A stretch of DNA of 64,000 nucleotides, taken from NCBI GenBank assembly GCA_947458585.1, contig CANGYY010000001.1, forward strand, positions 61,001-125,000, written 5' to 3'. Below the pieces are notes generated by a model that worked only from the letters and a program-made list of their open reading frames with translations, ran no database searches and was not told the origin of the DNA. Below are positions 40,889 through 50,739 of this stretch, in pieces; position 1 is the stretch's first letter; each line of letters opens with the position of its first letter. The stretch is from Cyclobacteriaceae bacterium. Lineage in GTDB: Bacteria; Bacteroidota; Bacteroidia; Cytophagales; Cyclobacteriaceae. Both the position numbers and the translations under genes were made by a program.

Positions 40889-42478
40889 ATGACAACAAAA
40901 TTTCTAAGTACACTCGCTCTCCTGCTTGGAGTTTCTTTGGTAGCTGTCGCTCAAAAGAAATACAGCCCCAAGCAAATCGAAGCCCTCAAGACTGAGGTCG
41001 CACAGGTCGTTGAGGCCAACCACAAGCAAAGCCAGGTGATGGTGGACAAGATTTTTAGTTTTGCGGAACTGGGATTTCAAGAAGTAGAATCTTCCAAGTA
41101 CTTGACTGGTATTTTGGAAAAGCAAGGCTTTAAGATCGAGCGGGGAATCTCTGGAATTCCTACGGCCTGGTTTGCCACCTGGTCCAATGGTCCAGGTCCA
41201 GTTATTGCCCTAGGTTCTGACGTAGACAATATTCCCAAAGCCTCTCAATATCCAGGGGTAGCATTTCACAAACCCATGGTAGAAGGGGCTCCAGGACATG
41301 GAGAAGGCCACAATGCCGGTATTCCACTTAATATCACCGCAGCACTTGCGGTAAAGCAACTCATGGAACGCGAGCAGATTGGCGGCACGCTTATCCTTTG
41401 GCCAGGCATTGCTGAGGAACTAGTGGCTGCCAAGGCCTGGTTTGCCCGTGACGGCAAGTTTGACGGCGTGGACCTCTGTATTTTTACCCACGTAGCCAAC
41501 AACCTTGGCGTGAGTTGGGGACAGGCAACTGGCACAGGCTTGATTTCAGTAGAATATACCTTTGCTGGCGATGCAGCGCATTCGGCAGGTGCCCCTTGGA
41601 GAGGTAAAAGTGCTGCAGACGCTACAGAACTGATGAACATCGGTTGGAATTACAAGCGGGAGCACCTACATCCCTTAAAGCGATCGCATTCAGTGATTAC
41701 CGATGGGGGAGATCAGCCCAACGTGGTGCCTTCGCAGGCCTCCATCTGGTACTATTTCCGAGACGTCAACTACACCGGCATCATGGATATGTATGCCCAA
41801 GCCAACGACATAGCAAAGGGCGCCGCTTTGATGACAGGAACCAAGATGACTTCTAAAGTATTAGGTACCGCCTGGCCAAGGCACTTCAACAAGGTGATTG
41901 CGGAAAAGATGTACCAAAACATCCAGAAGGTAGGCTTGCCTGCCTGGGATGAGAACGATCTAACTTTGGCCAAGGCCGTACAGCGGGAGCTTGGCGCCAA
42001 GGAAGAGGGGCTAGCCACCACCTTAGACGAACTGGGTGTGCCACTGAAGGAACCGGTATCTGGAGGTTCTGACGACATCGGCGATGTATCTTGGGTAGTC
42101 CCAACCGTGACCTTGCGCTTTCCTTCCAATATTCCAGGGCTTCCTGGTCACCACTGGAGCAATGCGATTGCCATGGCCACACCGATTGCCCACAAGGGGG
42201 TGACCGCTGGTGCAAAGGCAGAGGCGATGACTATTTTGGATTTTCTCCTGCAGCCCGAATTGGTGACTCAGGCTTGGGATTATTTCAAGAATGTGCAAAC
42301 CAAGGAGGAGACTTACAAGCCCATGATCACCAAGGAAGATGCGCCACCAATTTATTTGAACCGAGACATCATGAATCGCTTCCGTCCTGAATTGGAGAAG
42401 TTTTACTACGACGAAACCAAGTACGGATCCTATTTGGAGCAGTTGGGCGTGACTTACCCGACGATTAAGAAAGACTAA
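40889..42478 (+). CDS. Secreted M20-type amidohydrolase (p-aminobenzoyl-glutamate hydrolase-like)
   Basis: 529 residues with a signal peptide (MTTKFLSTLALLLGVSLVAVAQ). M20 features: SFAELGFQEVESSKYL (about 56-71), metal and catalytic residues in GHGEGHNAG (about 136-144) and AEELVAAKAW (about 174-183), the dimerisation-domain FAGDAAHSAGAPWRGKSAAD (about 226-245), and GSDDIGDVSWVVPT (about 391-404). Similar to AbgB-type hydrolases that cleave amide bonds of glutamate or aromatic conjugates. The substrate is unknown. It is divergent from leuS. Confidence 0.88.
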   Translation: MTTKFLSTLALLLGVSLVAVAQKKYSPKQIEALKTEVAQVVEANHKQSQVMVDKIFSFAELGFQEVESSKYLTGILEKQGFKIERGISGIPTAWFATWSNGPGPVIALGSDVDNIPKASQYPGVAFHKPMVEGAPGHGEGHNAGIPLNITAALAVKQLMEREQIGGTLILWPGIAEELVAAKAWFARDGKFDGVDLCIFTHVANNLGVSWGQATGTGLISVEYTFAGDAAHSAGAPWRGKSAADATELMNIGWNYKREHLHPLKRSHSVITDGGDQPNVVPSQASIWYYFRDVNYTGIMDMYAQANDIAKGAALMTGTKMTSKVLGTAWPRHFNKVIAEKMYQNIQKVGLPAWDENDLTLAKAVQRELGAKEEGLATTLDELGVPLKEPVSGGSDDIGDVSWVVPTVTLRFPSNIPGLPGHHWSNAIAMATPIAHKGVTAGAKAEAMTILDFLLQPELVTQAWDYFKNVQTKEETYKPMITKEDAPPIYLNRDIMNRFRPELEKFYYDETKYGSYLEQLGVTYPTIKKD

Positions 42479-42514
42479 TTCGGTTCTTAAACCCTTATTT
42501 TTAGAATCATCCCC

Positions 42515-42964
42515 ATGGATACAAATTCCCCTCTTCAGCTCCGCGAGGCCAGCCTGGCGGAGCTGCTTTGGGTACACGAACGTATTTTGGAATTTCCTGG
42601 AAAAGCAAGTCTTTCCTTTTACCAAGATCGCCTGCAGCACCGATTCTCCCTAGCCTTGGTAGCCGTTTGGGAAGGGGAGTTGGCTGGATTCAAGGTAGGT
42701 TACCAAAGTGAACTTCCTGAGACTTTTTATTCCTGGATGGGAGGGGTGAGAACTGAGTTTAGGGGAAAAGGAATTGCAACAGCATTAGCAGAGGAGCAGG
42801 AGCGTTGGGCCAAAGCACAGGGATTTACCTCCGTATTTTTCAAGACGCGCAACCGCTTTCCTGGGATGATTCAGTTTGGGATCAAGCGCGGATTTAAGAT
42901 TGTGGATCTTCATCCTAAAGGAGGAGTGGAGGACTACCGAATCGTCATGCGCAAGGACTTGTAG
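42515..42964 (+). CDS. GNAT-family N-acetyltransferase
   Basis: 149 residues. The acetyl-CoA loop is GVRTEFRGKGIATALAEEQ (about 72-90), with RxxGxA pattern RGKGIA, followed by FKTRNRFPGMIQFGIKRGF (about 109-127), the end of the GNAT core. It begins 36 nt after the amidohydrolase and may be co-transcribed with it. Acceptor unknown. Confidence 0.87.
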   Translation: MDTNSPLQLREASLAELLWVHERILEFPGKASLSFYQDRLQHRFSLALVAVWEGELAGFKVGYQSELPETFYSWMGGVRTEFRGKGIATALAEEQERWAKAQGFTSVFFKTRNRFPGMIQFGIKRGFKIVDLHPKGGVEDYRIVMRKDL

Positions 42965-43014
42965 GAGATTCATCTTCAAAAAAAAGTCTGAGGTCCTTAA
43001 CAATTTCGTACCTC

Positions 43015-43083
43015 GCCTGCCTGGTGCAGACCTACCTACCGTAGGCAGGTACTTGGTACTTAGTACTTAGTACTTCGTACTTT
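43015..43083. repeat. Palindrome plus tandem heptamers in the gap before queE
   Basis: CCTGCC (43016-43021) and GGCAGG (43044-43049) flank a palindromic CCTACCGTAGG (43035-43045). Immediately after come heptamers of the form TACTTAG/TACTTGG/TACTTCG (about 43050-43083). Similar heptamer blocks occur at 4149-4400 and a related GCCTGCCTG hairpin at 25101-25133, so these look like parts of a dispersed repeat family. Confidence 0.65.
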
Positions 43084-43102
43084 TTCTTTCAATCTTATCC
43101 CT

Positions 43103-43111
43103 TACCTTTGC
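43103..43111 (+). promoter_or_regulatory. -7 element (TACCTTTGC) of queE
   Basis: Exact TAnnTTTGC, 43 nt before the queE start codon. The -33 region is occupied by repeats and no TTTG box is evident. Confidence 0.55.
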
Positions 43112-43154
43112 CTTCCTATTAGCGGTCGAATCACCCGCTTTACCAAAAATTCAA

Positions 43155-43781
43155 ATGACAACACAACAATTGGTAGCCACTGGGCTACAGCTTCCACTCA
43201 TGGAAGCCTTTTACACCATCCAAGGAGAAGGACGATTTTCGGGCCATGCAGCCTATTTCATACGCCTAGGAGGCTGTGATGTGGGTTGCGTTTGGTGTGA
43301 TGTAAAAGAAAGTTGGGAGGCGGGCAAGTGGCCGATCCTGCCCATCGAAAAAATTGTAGAAGATGCCCTTTCTTTTCCAGGCAGGTTGGTGGTAATTACT
43401 GGCGGGGAGCCCTTGCTGTACGATTTAGGTCCATTGACGGAGTTGCTGAAATCCAAGGGATTCAGCACGCACTTGGAAACTTCCGGAGCACATCCTTTCT
43501 CTGGGAATTTTGATTGGGTGTGTTTTTCACCTAAGAAATTTAAAAAGCCAGATCCTTCCATCTATTCCGTAGCGGATGAACTCAAAGTTGTGGTCTATCA
43601 TCCGAGTGATTTGGCATTTGCCCAGGAGCATGCAAAGCAGGTGGGTCCGGCCTGTGAACTTCGCCTTCAGCCCGAGTGGAGCAAGGCTGCGGAGCGTCTT
43701 CCCGAACTGATTGACTTTATAAAAAACAACCCAAACTGGAAAATTTCGTTACAAACACATAAATTTATGGATATCCCTTAA
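43155..43781 (+). CDS. queE: 7-carboxy-7-deazaguanine synthase (radical SAM)
   Basis: 208 residues. The radical SAM cluster motif Cys41-x3-Cys45-x2-Cys48 is in LGGCDVGCVWCDVKESW; the unusual spacing to a short barrel and the small size match QueE. It turns 6-carboxy-tetrahydropterin into 7-carboxy-7-deazaguanine, the committed step towards queuosine tRNA base. The conserved N-terminus MEAFYTIQGEGRFSG (about 16-30) and VITGGEPLLY are present. The OmpA-type gene starts 4 nt downstream; queC and queF are not in the window. Confidence 0.94.
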   Translation: MTTQQLVATGLQLPLMEAFYTIQGEGRFSGHAAYFIRLGGCDVGCVWCDVKESWEAGKWPILPIEKIVEDALSFPGRLVVITGGEPLLYDLGPLTELLKSKGFSTHLETSGAHPFSGNFDWVCFSPKKFKKPDPSIYSVADELKVVVYHPSDLAFAQEHAKQVGPACELRLQPEWSKAAERLPELIDFIKNNPNWKISLQTHKFMDIP

Positions 43782-43785
43782 ATAC

Positions 43786-45702
43786 ATGTTCAAACTTTTT
43801 CCGGTCATTTTTCTGATTTTGTTGGCTTTTGCAGCCCAGGCACAGACCTATTCAGTGACGGATGGAAGGGCAATTAAACTTTTTGAAGAGGGGGAAAATT
43901 TACTTTACCTGAAACGATATCCCGAGGCCTTGCAAAAGTATCAGGCTGCATGGGAGCGCTCCGAAACTTTTTTTGAAGCTTACCAAAAGGGGACACAGCT
44001 GCTAATTACCCAAGGAAGGCTATCCGAAGCGGAGACGGTTATGCAAAAAGGAAAATCAGCGGTTTTGCCCGAAAAAAAACAGTACACAGTCGATTTTGCC
44101 TGGCTACTCAGCAGTATTTACCTGAAGCAAGGAAGATTTGAGGAGGCATCCCTAGAATTCCAAGTGGTAGAGCAGGGGGCAACTGAAGTTTTTAAGAAGG
44201 GGAGTTATTTTCTTGAAATGAAGCAGAAGGTCGATTTTGTACGCAAGCAGCTTCCTTTGAAGATGAACATTGAAAAGGAAATCCTGCCTTCTCCACTCAA
44301 TGGTTTTGCCTTGCAATATTTCCCGGTTTTGACAGCCGATGGAAAACAGTTGTTCTTTACCAGGAGAGGAGGTACTTCCACTCTTGACAAGGAGGATATC
44401 TACATTTCTCAAGCGGAATCCTCCAAAATCTGGACTACTCCCCAAAGTATTTCTACTAAAATCAATTCCTCTTACAATGAGGGAACTTGCTCGGTGACTG
44501 CGGATGGTAACTTTCTGATTTTCACCTCCTGCGATGCTCCAGATAGTCAAGGGAGCTGTGACTTATATAGTGCAGAAAAGGTGGGTCAAGAATGGCAAGC
44601 ACCCAAGAATATGGGAACAAAAATCAATTCTTCTTTTTGGGATTCCCAGCCTTCGCTCTCCGCTGATGGGAGACTTTTGTTTTTTTCTTCGGATCGTAGA
44701 GGTGGCCTAGGCGGAAATGACATTTGGTATGCTTCAAGAAAGGCGGATGGCAGTTGGACTGAAGCCAAAAACTTGGGTGTCCCCATCAATACCCCAAAGG
44801 ATGAAATTTCCCCTTTTCTCTTCTTTAATAATGAGACGCTTTTCTTTGCCTCAGATGGGCATTTGGGCTTTGGGGGAATGGATATTTTTCTTTCTCGGGT
44901 CTCAGCGGGAGTTTTTCATCATCCCGAAAACTTGGGCTTACCGATCAATGATCACCTGGATCAGGTGGCACTATTCATCACCGCCCAAAAAGACTATGCC
45001 TACTACAGCGAGTTGAGTACTTCTAGCAGCGCCAGTGATCGGGCGTTTTTGTACCGATTTAAGTTTCCCGAGGAAATTGGGATTGGGGAAAACTTGACCG
45101 TAACGGGTGGGCAGGTGATTCATTCCAAAACAGGGCAGCCCATTTCAGCACAGCTTTCCTTGGTTTCCTTAGCCAATGATAGTACCCGTTACCAATTTCA
45201 ATCCAATGGAGAAAATGGGTCTTTTTTAATGTTGTATCCTGAGCAGGATGCTGCGGGACTTTATGTAGAAAAAGCAGGCTTCTTGCCCAAAATCTACAAT
45301 GTGGATCGAGATTCGATCAAAAATGTAAAGGACCTAAAAGTAGAATTGGTACCGATAGCCTCAGGGGAAGAATTTGTATTTGAAAACGTATTTTTTGATT
45401 TTGATAGCTTCCAACTGAAGCAGGAATCCTTGAGTTCGCTTCGTCGCCTCAACCGTTTCTTGCAAAGCAATCCCAAGGTTTCTATTCGTATCACGGGTCA
45501 TACAGATAACCTGGGTTCGGATGACTACAACCTTCGTTTGAGTTTGCAACGTGCTCAAAGTGTGCAACGCTATCTGGAAGGAGAGGGTATCCGTCCCGAT
45601 CGAATTCAGGTCGTAGGAAAAGGTTTCCGAGAGCCGATGGTTGCGAATAGTAGCGCTTCAAATCAAGCACTCAATCGCCGGATTACGGTGTCAATTCAGT
45701 AA
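43786..45702 (+). CDS. OmpA-family protein with TPR-like and PD40 repeats
   Basis: 638 residues with a signal peptide (MFKLFPVIFLILLAFAAQAQ). The N-terminal part (about 25-140) has TPR-like helices (YPEALQKYQAAWE, LLSSIYLKQGRFEEA). Residues about 170-380 hold WD40/PD40-like beta-propeller units (FTRRGG, SSDRRGGLGGNDIWYASR, SDGHLGFGGMDIF). A carboxypeptidase-regulatory-like segment (about 440-510) precedes the OmpA peptidoglycan-binding domain (about 525-638, ITGHTDNLGSDDYNLRLSLQRAQ). This is the common Bacteroidota gliding/T9SS-related PorE-like architecture; the role is inferred. It starts 4 nt after queE. Confidence 0.88.
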   Translation: MFKLFPVIFLILLAFAAQAQTYSVTDGRAIKLFEEGENLLYLKRYPEALQKYQAAWERSETFFEAYQKGTQLLITQGRLSEAETVMQKGKSAVLPEKKQYTVDFAWLLSSIYLKQGRFEEASLEFQVVEQGATEVFKKGSYFLEMKQKVDFVRKQLPLKMNIEKEILPSPLNGFALQYFPVLTADGKQLFFTRRGGTSTLDKEDIYISQAESSKIWTTPQSISTKINSSYNEGTCSVTADGNFLIFTSCDAPDSQGSCDLYSAEKVGQEWQAPKNMGTKINSSFWDSQPSLSADGRLLFFSSDRRGGLGGNDIWYASRKADGSWTEAKNLGVPINTPKDEISPFLFFNNETLFFASDGHLGFGGMDIFLSRVSAGVFHHPENLGLPINDHLDQVALFITAQKDYAYYSELSTSSSASDRAFLYRFKFPEEIGIGENLTVTGGQVIHSKTGQPISAQLSLVSLANDSTRYQFQSNGENGSFLMLYPEQDAAGLYVEKAGFLPKIYNVDRDSIKNVKDLKVELVPIASGEEFVFENVFFDFDSFQLKQESLSSLRRLNRFLQSNPKVSIRITGHTDNLGSDDYNLRLSLQRAQSVQRYLEGEGIRPDRIQVVGKGFREPMVANSSASNQALNRRITVSIQ

Positions 45703-46159
45703 ATCGCTAATTAGTTACAGAAAGGATAAAATTTATATAACCTTATTATAAAATCGTTATATAAAACTCCTTTATTTTTTGGTTTTTCAAGAAAAGGGAG
45801 CGTTTTTAGACGCCTTTTTTTCGGTTTAAATGGCTTGAAGGGAGTTGAAGTATTGCCAAGCAAAAAATGCGCTTTCAAACCGTAATTGCAATTTTTTTAT
45901 CCACTCATCCTTTATTTTTTCCAAATTGTTAAAAAAAAATTCGAAAAATTAACTTTTGTTAACATTGATAAAATCCAAATAATGAGGCGTTCCCCCATCG
46001 TAAGAGTTGAATAACGATATTTTATTTGGAATTTTTGTAAATAACCAATTTGAAGGGTTGTAGGAGCGTTAAACTTTTCCATGTTTTTTGGTGTAGTGAA
46101 TTTGAGTTATTCCGTTTTTCGGGATATTATTGAGTTTAAATAACTAAAAATTAACCAAC
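45703..46159. other. 457-bp intergenic region upstream of susC
   Basis: No coding frame. A short stem at 45800-45813 (GCGT...ACGC) followed by seven T (45815-45821) could be a weak terminator for the OmpA-type gene. The rest is A/T-rich and includes TAACTTTTG (45950-45958), which is one T longer than the consensus -7 element. I could not identify a clean promoter for susC. Confidence 0.5.
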
Positions 46160-49100
46160 ATGAGGAAAATTTTACTTCTAGGACTCATGCTTTTCTTGGT
46201 CAATGCGGTAGCATTTGCACAAGGTCGCGTGGTCACGGGTACGGTTACATCTGTCGAAGACGGCATGGGCGTACCTGGTGCAACAGTTCTGGTAAAGGGA
46301 ACTACCATTGGTACTGCCACTGACATTGATGGCAAGTATTCAATCAATGTCCCTGCCGGAAGCAATGTATTGGTCTTCACGTTTGTGGGCCTAACCTCTC
46401 AAGAGGTGAACATCGGAAACCGTTCCACGATCAACGTGGCCTTGGAATCTGATATCACAGCCTTGAGTGAGGTGATTGTAACAGGATATGGCACGCAGCC
46501 TAAGCGAGAAGTAACCGGTGCGGTTTCTTCCGTAAAAGGTGATGCGATCCAAAACCTTCCCCTACAGTCTTTTGACCGTGCGCTACAAGGACGTGCATCG
46601 GGTGTACAAGTTAGATCTTCTAACGGTCTCCCAGGTGGTGCGGTAAACATCCGTATTCGTGGTGTAGGTTCAATTAACGCTGGTAACGAACCGCTATTCA
46701 TTGTGGATGGTGTGCAGTTGAACAACCAGTCCAACGCTTCTTTTACCCAGTCTAACCCACTCGCTTTCTTGAACCCTAACGACATCGAGTCTATGGAAAT
46801 CTTGAAAGATGCGGCTTCTGCTGCGATCTACGGTTCCCAGGCTGCTAACGGGGTAGTAATCATTACTACTAAAAAAGGTAAGCAAGGAAAAGCGAAATTC
46901 GAATTCAACGCATTCTCTGGTGAAACTCAGCCAATGAAGTTCTTGGACGTTCTTGGAGGTTCAGAGTGGTATGCAATGCGAAGAGATGCCCTTGTAAATA
47001 CAGCCAACACTGCTCCAGAAGCAAACGCATTGAATGCGATGGGAAGACTTCCTTCCAACTGGGCAACACTTACTAGACCGCAGCTTGACGCTTTGGGTTT
47101 GGCTTTGCCAACCTACGACTGGCAGCGTGAAGTAATGGGTGCAGGTAGATTGAATAACTACGAGATGTCAGTATCTGGTGGTGACGAAAAGACTACCTTC
47201 TTCCTATCCGGTTCTTACAACTACCAGGAAGCTTCTTTCCGTCCTGTTGACTTTGAAAGAGGAACAGTAAGAATTGCCTTGACTCACCAAGCAACTAAGC
47301 GCTTGAGCATCGAGACCAATATGAACTTATCTACCTTCCAGCAGAACGTTCCGTTTGCAGTAGAAGGTTCTTTCTTGGGTAACCCAGCGTTCTCTGCATC
47401 TGCAGTATTGCCACACAACGCAATCTACAACGAGGACGGTACATTCAACACGGCTATTGCCGGTGTATTGGGACAGAACGTAGTCTTGGTAAATTCCTAC
47501 AACTCCGGTATTCAGCGTACCAATACTGCAGTAGGTAACTTGATTACCAACTACAAAATCGCGAATAACCTAACTTTCCGTTCCCTATTCGGTTTGGACT
47601 ACAGATTGCTTCAAGGTGACAACTACCGAGATCCACGTACTCCAGATGGAGCAGGTGTGATTGGTAGAAGTTCCGTACAGTCTGACTGGAGAACGCGTTT
47701 CATTACCACTCAAACTTTGAACTGGAACAAAACCTTCAATGGTGTACACAACGTGTCTGCTATTGCTGGTGTGGAATACCTATCTGAAACAAGAGAAGGC
47801 ATCTCTGGTGCAGGTATTGGTTTCCCAACTTTCCAGTTTAGAACCATCCAATCTGCAGCTACTCCTGAATCCGTTTCTGGTTTCTGGACAGGTTACAGAA
47901 GAGCTTCTGTTTTTTCATCGGCAAACTACGATTACAAGAAAAAGTACTTGGTGACAGTAACCGCTCGTTATGACGGATCTTCTCGATTCGGTACTGAAAA
48001 TCGTTACGGTTTGTTCCCTTCTATTCGTTTAGGATGGAGCATGGTAGAGGAGGAGTTCTTGAAAAATTCAAGCACCATCTCTGAAATGAAGTTCAGAGCT
48101 TCTTACGGTTTGACAGGTAATGACCAGATCGGAAACTTTGACGCCAGAGGCCTTTACGGCGGTGGCGGTAACTATTCCGGTAGTGCAGGTATCGTTCCTT
48201 CTTCTTTGGCCAACCTTGGCCTAAGCTGGGAAACTAACAATACCCTAAACTTAGGTTTGGACTATGGTTTCTTCGAAAACAGAATCACAGGTTCGATTGA
48301 TGCTTTTGATAGAAGAACCAAGGACTTGCTTTTGAGCCAGCCTATCCTTTGGACCAACGGTTTTGGAGGTATCTCCAACAACGTAGGTGAACTACAAAAC
48401 AGAGGTCTTGAATTTGAATTGTCTACTGTGAACGTTGATAAGGGTGGTTTCCGTTGGAATTCCAGCTTCAACATCACCAAGCTTGACAACCAAATTGTGA
48501 GCTTGTACAGCGGCCTTCAGTTTCTTCCAGCTAACCCAGGCATTGCCGTTGGTCAGCCAGTAGGTAGATCAGGTGAAGGTGCTATTTTTGCAGCGGAATA
48601 TGCAGGGGTCAACCCAGCTACTGGTCGTCCAATGTGGTTGGACATCAACGGTAACATTACCTACCTACCGCTTGCAGCAGATAGAAAATATTATGGATCA
48701 AGCTTAGGTACGGTGTTTGGAGGTTTGAATAACACCTTTACATACAAAGGATTTGAGTTCACCACCTTCTTTACCTACGAATACGGAGGTATTGGTAGTG
48801 ACGGTCAGTACGGCTTCTTGAGAGAGAACGGTACTCGACTTGCCTTGAATGCTTTGCGTGAAGTAAACGATAGATCATGGAAGACTCCAGGTCAAATCAC
48901 GGATATTCCAAGAAACGTAACTACCAACGGTGGTAACGAGACTAGAGGAGCAGGCAGAAATTCAGGTACTGCAGCCTTGTTGAAGTATGACTTCATCCGT
49001 CTTTCTCAGTTGACCTTAGCGTATAGCTTCAAGCCTAGCTTGGTCAACAGAATTGGACTCACTCGTGCACGTATCTACGCGCAAGGTGTGAACTTGTGGA

Positions 49101-49204
49101 CATACACCGATTATCCGGGCTATGATCCAGAATTTACAGGAGCGGGTACAGGTCAGGTTCCTTTGACCAAGTCCTATACCCTTGGTGTACAAATCGGATT
49201 CTAA
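46160..49204 (+). CDS. SusC/RagA-type TonB-linked outer membrane protein
   Basis: 1014 residues. Signal peptide (about 1-20), then a carboxypeptidase-D-regulatory-like domain (about 24-105; VVTGTVTSVEDGMGVPGATV, GTTIGTATDIDGKYSI), a TonB box region (SEVIVTGYGTQPKREVTGAV, about 105-124), the plug (about 120-240; VNIRIRGVGSINAGNEPLFIVDG) and a 22-strand barrel. It has no STN domain, so it is not the signal-transducing type. It imports a nutrient across the outer membrane with the SusD partner encoded 21 nt downstream. Codon use (AAC, TAC, GGT) differs from the neighbours and suggests high expression. Ligand unknown. Confidence 0.97.
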   Translation: MRKILLLGLMLFLVNAVAFAQGRVVTGTVTSVEDGMGVPGATVLVKGTTIGTATDIDGKYSINVPAGSNVLVFTFVGLTSQEVNIGNRSTINVALESDITALSEVIVTGYGTQPKREVTGAVSSVKGDAIQNLPLQSFDRALQGRASGVQVRSSNGLPGGAVNIRIRGVGSINAGNEPLFIVDGVQLNNQSNASFTQSNPLAFLNPNDIESMEILKDAASAAIYGSQAANGVVIITTKKGKQGKAKFEFNAFSGETQPMKFLDVLGGSEWYAMRRDALVNTANTAPEANALNAMGRLPSNWATLTRPQLDALGLALPTYDWQREVMGAGRLNNYEMSVSGGDEKTTFFLSGSYNYQEASFRPVDFERGTVRIALTHQATKRLSIETNMNLSTFQQNVPFAVEGSFLGNPAFSASAVLPHNAIYNEDGTFNTAIAGVLGQNVVLVNSYNSGIQRTNTAVGNLITNYKIANNLTFRSLFGLDYRLLQGDNYRDPRTPDGAGVIGRSSVQSDWRTRFITTQTLNWNKTFNGVHNVSAIAGVEYLSETREGISGAGIGFPTFQFRTIQSAATPESVSGFWTGYRRASVFSSANYDYKKKYLVTVTARYDGSSRFGTENRYGLFPSIRLGWSMVEEEFLKNSSTISEMKFRASYGLTGNDQIGNFDARGLYGGGGNYSGSAGIVPSSLANLGLSWETNNTLNLGLDYGFFENRITGSIDAFDRRTKDLLLSQPILWTNGFGGISNNVGELQNRGLEFELSTVNVDKGGFRWNSSFNITKLDNQIVSLYSGLQFLPANPGIAVGQPVGRSGEGAIFAAEYAGVNPATGRPMWLDINGNITYLPLAADRKYYGSSLGTVFGGLNNTFTYKGFEFTTFFTYEYGGIGSDGQYGFLRENGTRLALNALREVNDRSWKTPGQITDIPRNVTTNGGNETRGAGRNSGTAALLKYDFIRLSQLTLAYSFKPSLVNRIGLTRARIYAQGVNLWTYTDYPGYDPEFTGAGTGQVPLTKSYTLGVQIGF

Positions 49205-49225
49205 TCACCAAAAAGGAAAAAAACT

Positions 49226-50728
49226 ATGAAACTAATTAATAAAGCTTTCTTATCCCTTGCACTTACAGGCTCTTTGCTGGTAAGTTCTTGCGATAGCTTG
49301 CTTCAGGTAGATCCAAGACAGTCCATCGATGCCGATGGTGCCTTGACTACTCCTGATGCAATGAATGCAGCCCTCAACTCGGTTTATTCCAAATTGAGGT
49401 CTGCAAGACTCTACGGTCGTGACCTATTCGCGGTTTCTGATGCCTTGGCCGACGTAGGACAAACTACCTCTAACTCAGGTCGTTTGATCGGTGAAAATAA
49501 CAACCAACCTGGTGCTCACTTCGGTACTTGGCAAACCGCCTACTTTGCAATCAACGAGGCCAACCTCATTTTGGATGGTCTTAGCAAAGTGGAAGGTGCC
49601 TCTGCTGCGCAACTTGCACGCTGGGAAGGTGAAGCCAAGTTCCTAAGAGGTTTGTACTACTTTGATCTAGTGAAAGTCTACTCCTACATTCCAACGGCAA
49701 TTTATGAGCCAGGCGTAATTGGTCAAGGAGGTGTTCCGGTAGTTACTGAGGGTGTAATTTCTTCAGGAGTTGCCTTGAGTCGCCAACCTGCAAGAGCAAC
49801 CATCAACGAGGTGTATGCGCAGATCTACAGAGATTTGGAAGATGCCAAAAGATTGTTGGGTGCTGGTAGAGGTGTACAATACGGCTCTGGTCCTGCAGCT
49901 TCGGCTTTGCTTTCTCGAGTAGCACTTTACAGAGGAGACTATCCTAAGGTAGTGACAGAATCCGGACTTGCTTTGGCAAGTAGTGTAGGTACTGTCCTTT
50001 CAGGAGCTGCTTATGTGAATGGCTGGAGAGCGCCAGTGAATCCAGAGTCTATGTTTGAGGTACGTTTTGCCTTGGCAGAAGAGTCTATTGGGGTTAACGA
50101 ATCTCTACAGTCTACCTACACTGCATTGTTGAACCTAACCAACAAAAACTCCCAAGGGGGTTGGGGTGACTTCATTCCAAACGCTAGCGTTCGTGCATTG
50201 TTTGGTCTTTCTGCATTGCAGATTGGAACTCCAGCTACAGACAACAACAACTGGGATGTGAATCGTAACGCAGACGTAAGAGCGCAGCTTTTCACTACGG
50301 GTAACACCGTAAGAGGTGCTGGTCGTCAAATTGAGAATACCAAGTTCATGTCTAAGTCTGGCTTTGCCTATGCGGACAACGTACCTGTGATTCGTAAGTC
50401 TGAGATGCACCTGAACCGTGCGGAAGCAAACTACCACTTGAATAACCAATCTGCTGCCTTGACTGAACTGAACGCCTTCAAGGCGTTGAGAGGTCTACCT
50501 GCAGTAACCTTGTCTGGAAACGCCCTTTTGGAAGAAATTCTTTTGGAAAGATTAAAAGAGTTTATTGGTGAAGGTCAGCGTTTCTTTGACTTGAAGCGTT
50601 ACGGCAGAGCAATTGTGAAAACAACTCCTGCGGTGAACCTTGCATTTGACGATTTCAAGATCTTGCCTCCAATTCCTCAGCGTGAAGTGGATGGTAACCC
50701 GAATATTAAACAAAACAGAGGCTACTAA
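49226..50728 (+). CDS. SusD/RagB-type outer-membrane lipoprotein
   Basis: 500 residues with a lipoprotein signal (LVSSCDS, Cys22). Helical TPR-like repeats occupy the N-terminal half. The C-terminal motif ALTELNAFKALRGLPAV (about 412-428) followed by LLEEILLERLKEFIGEGQRFFDLKR is the signature of SusD proteins, which bind the substrate and act as a lid on SusC. It lies 21 nt after susC in an operon; 11 nt later a small lipoprotein gene follows. Confidence 0.97.
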   Translation: MKLINKAFLSLALTGSLLVSSCDSLLQVDPRQSIDADGALTTPDAMNAALNSVYSKLRSARLYGRDLFAVSDALADVGQTTSNSGRLIGENNNQPGAHFGTWQTAYFAINEANLILDGLSKVEGASAAQLARWEGEAKFLRGLYYFDLVKVYSYIPTAIYEPGVIGQGGVPVVTEGVISSGVALSRQPARATINEVYAQIYRDLEDAKRLLGAGRGVQYGSGPAASALLSRVALYRGDYPKVVTESGLALASSVGTVLSGAAYVNGWRAPVNPESMFEVRFALAEESIGVNESLQSTYTALLNLTNKNSQGGWGDFIPNASVRALFGLSALQIGTPATDNNNWDVNRNADVRAQLFTTGNTVRGAGRQIENTKFMSKSGFAYADNVPVIRKSEMHLNRAEANYHLNNQSAALTELNAFKALRGLPAVTLSGNALLEEILLERLKEFIGEGQRFFDLKRYGRAIVKTTPAVNLAFDDFKILPPIPQREVDGNPNIKQNRGY

Positions 50729-50739
50729 AATCAGAAATT

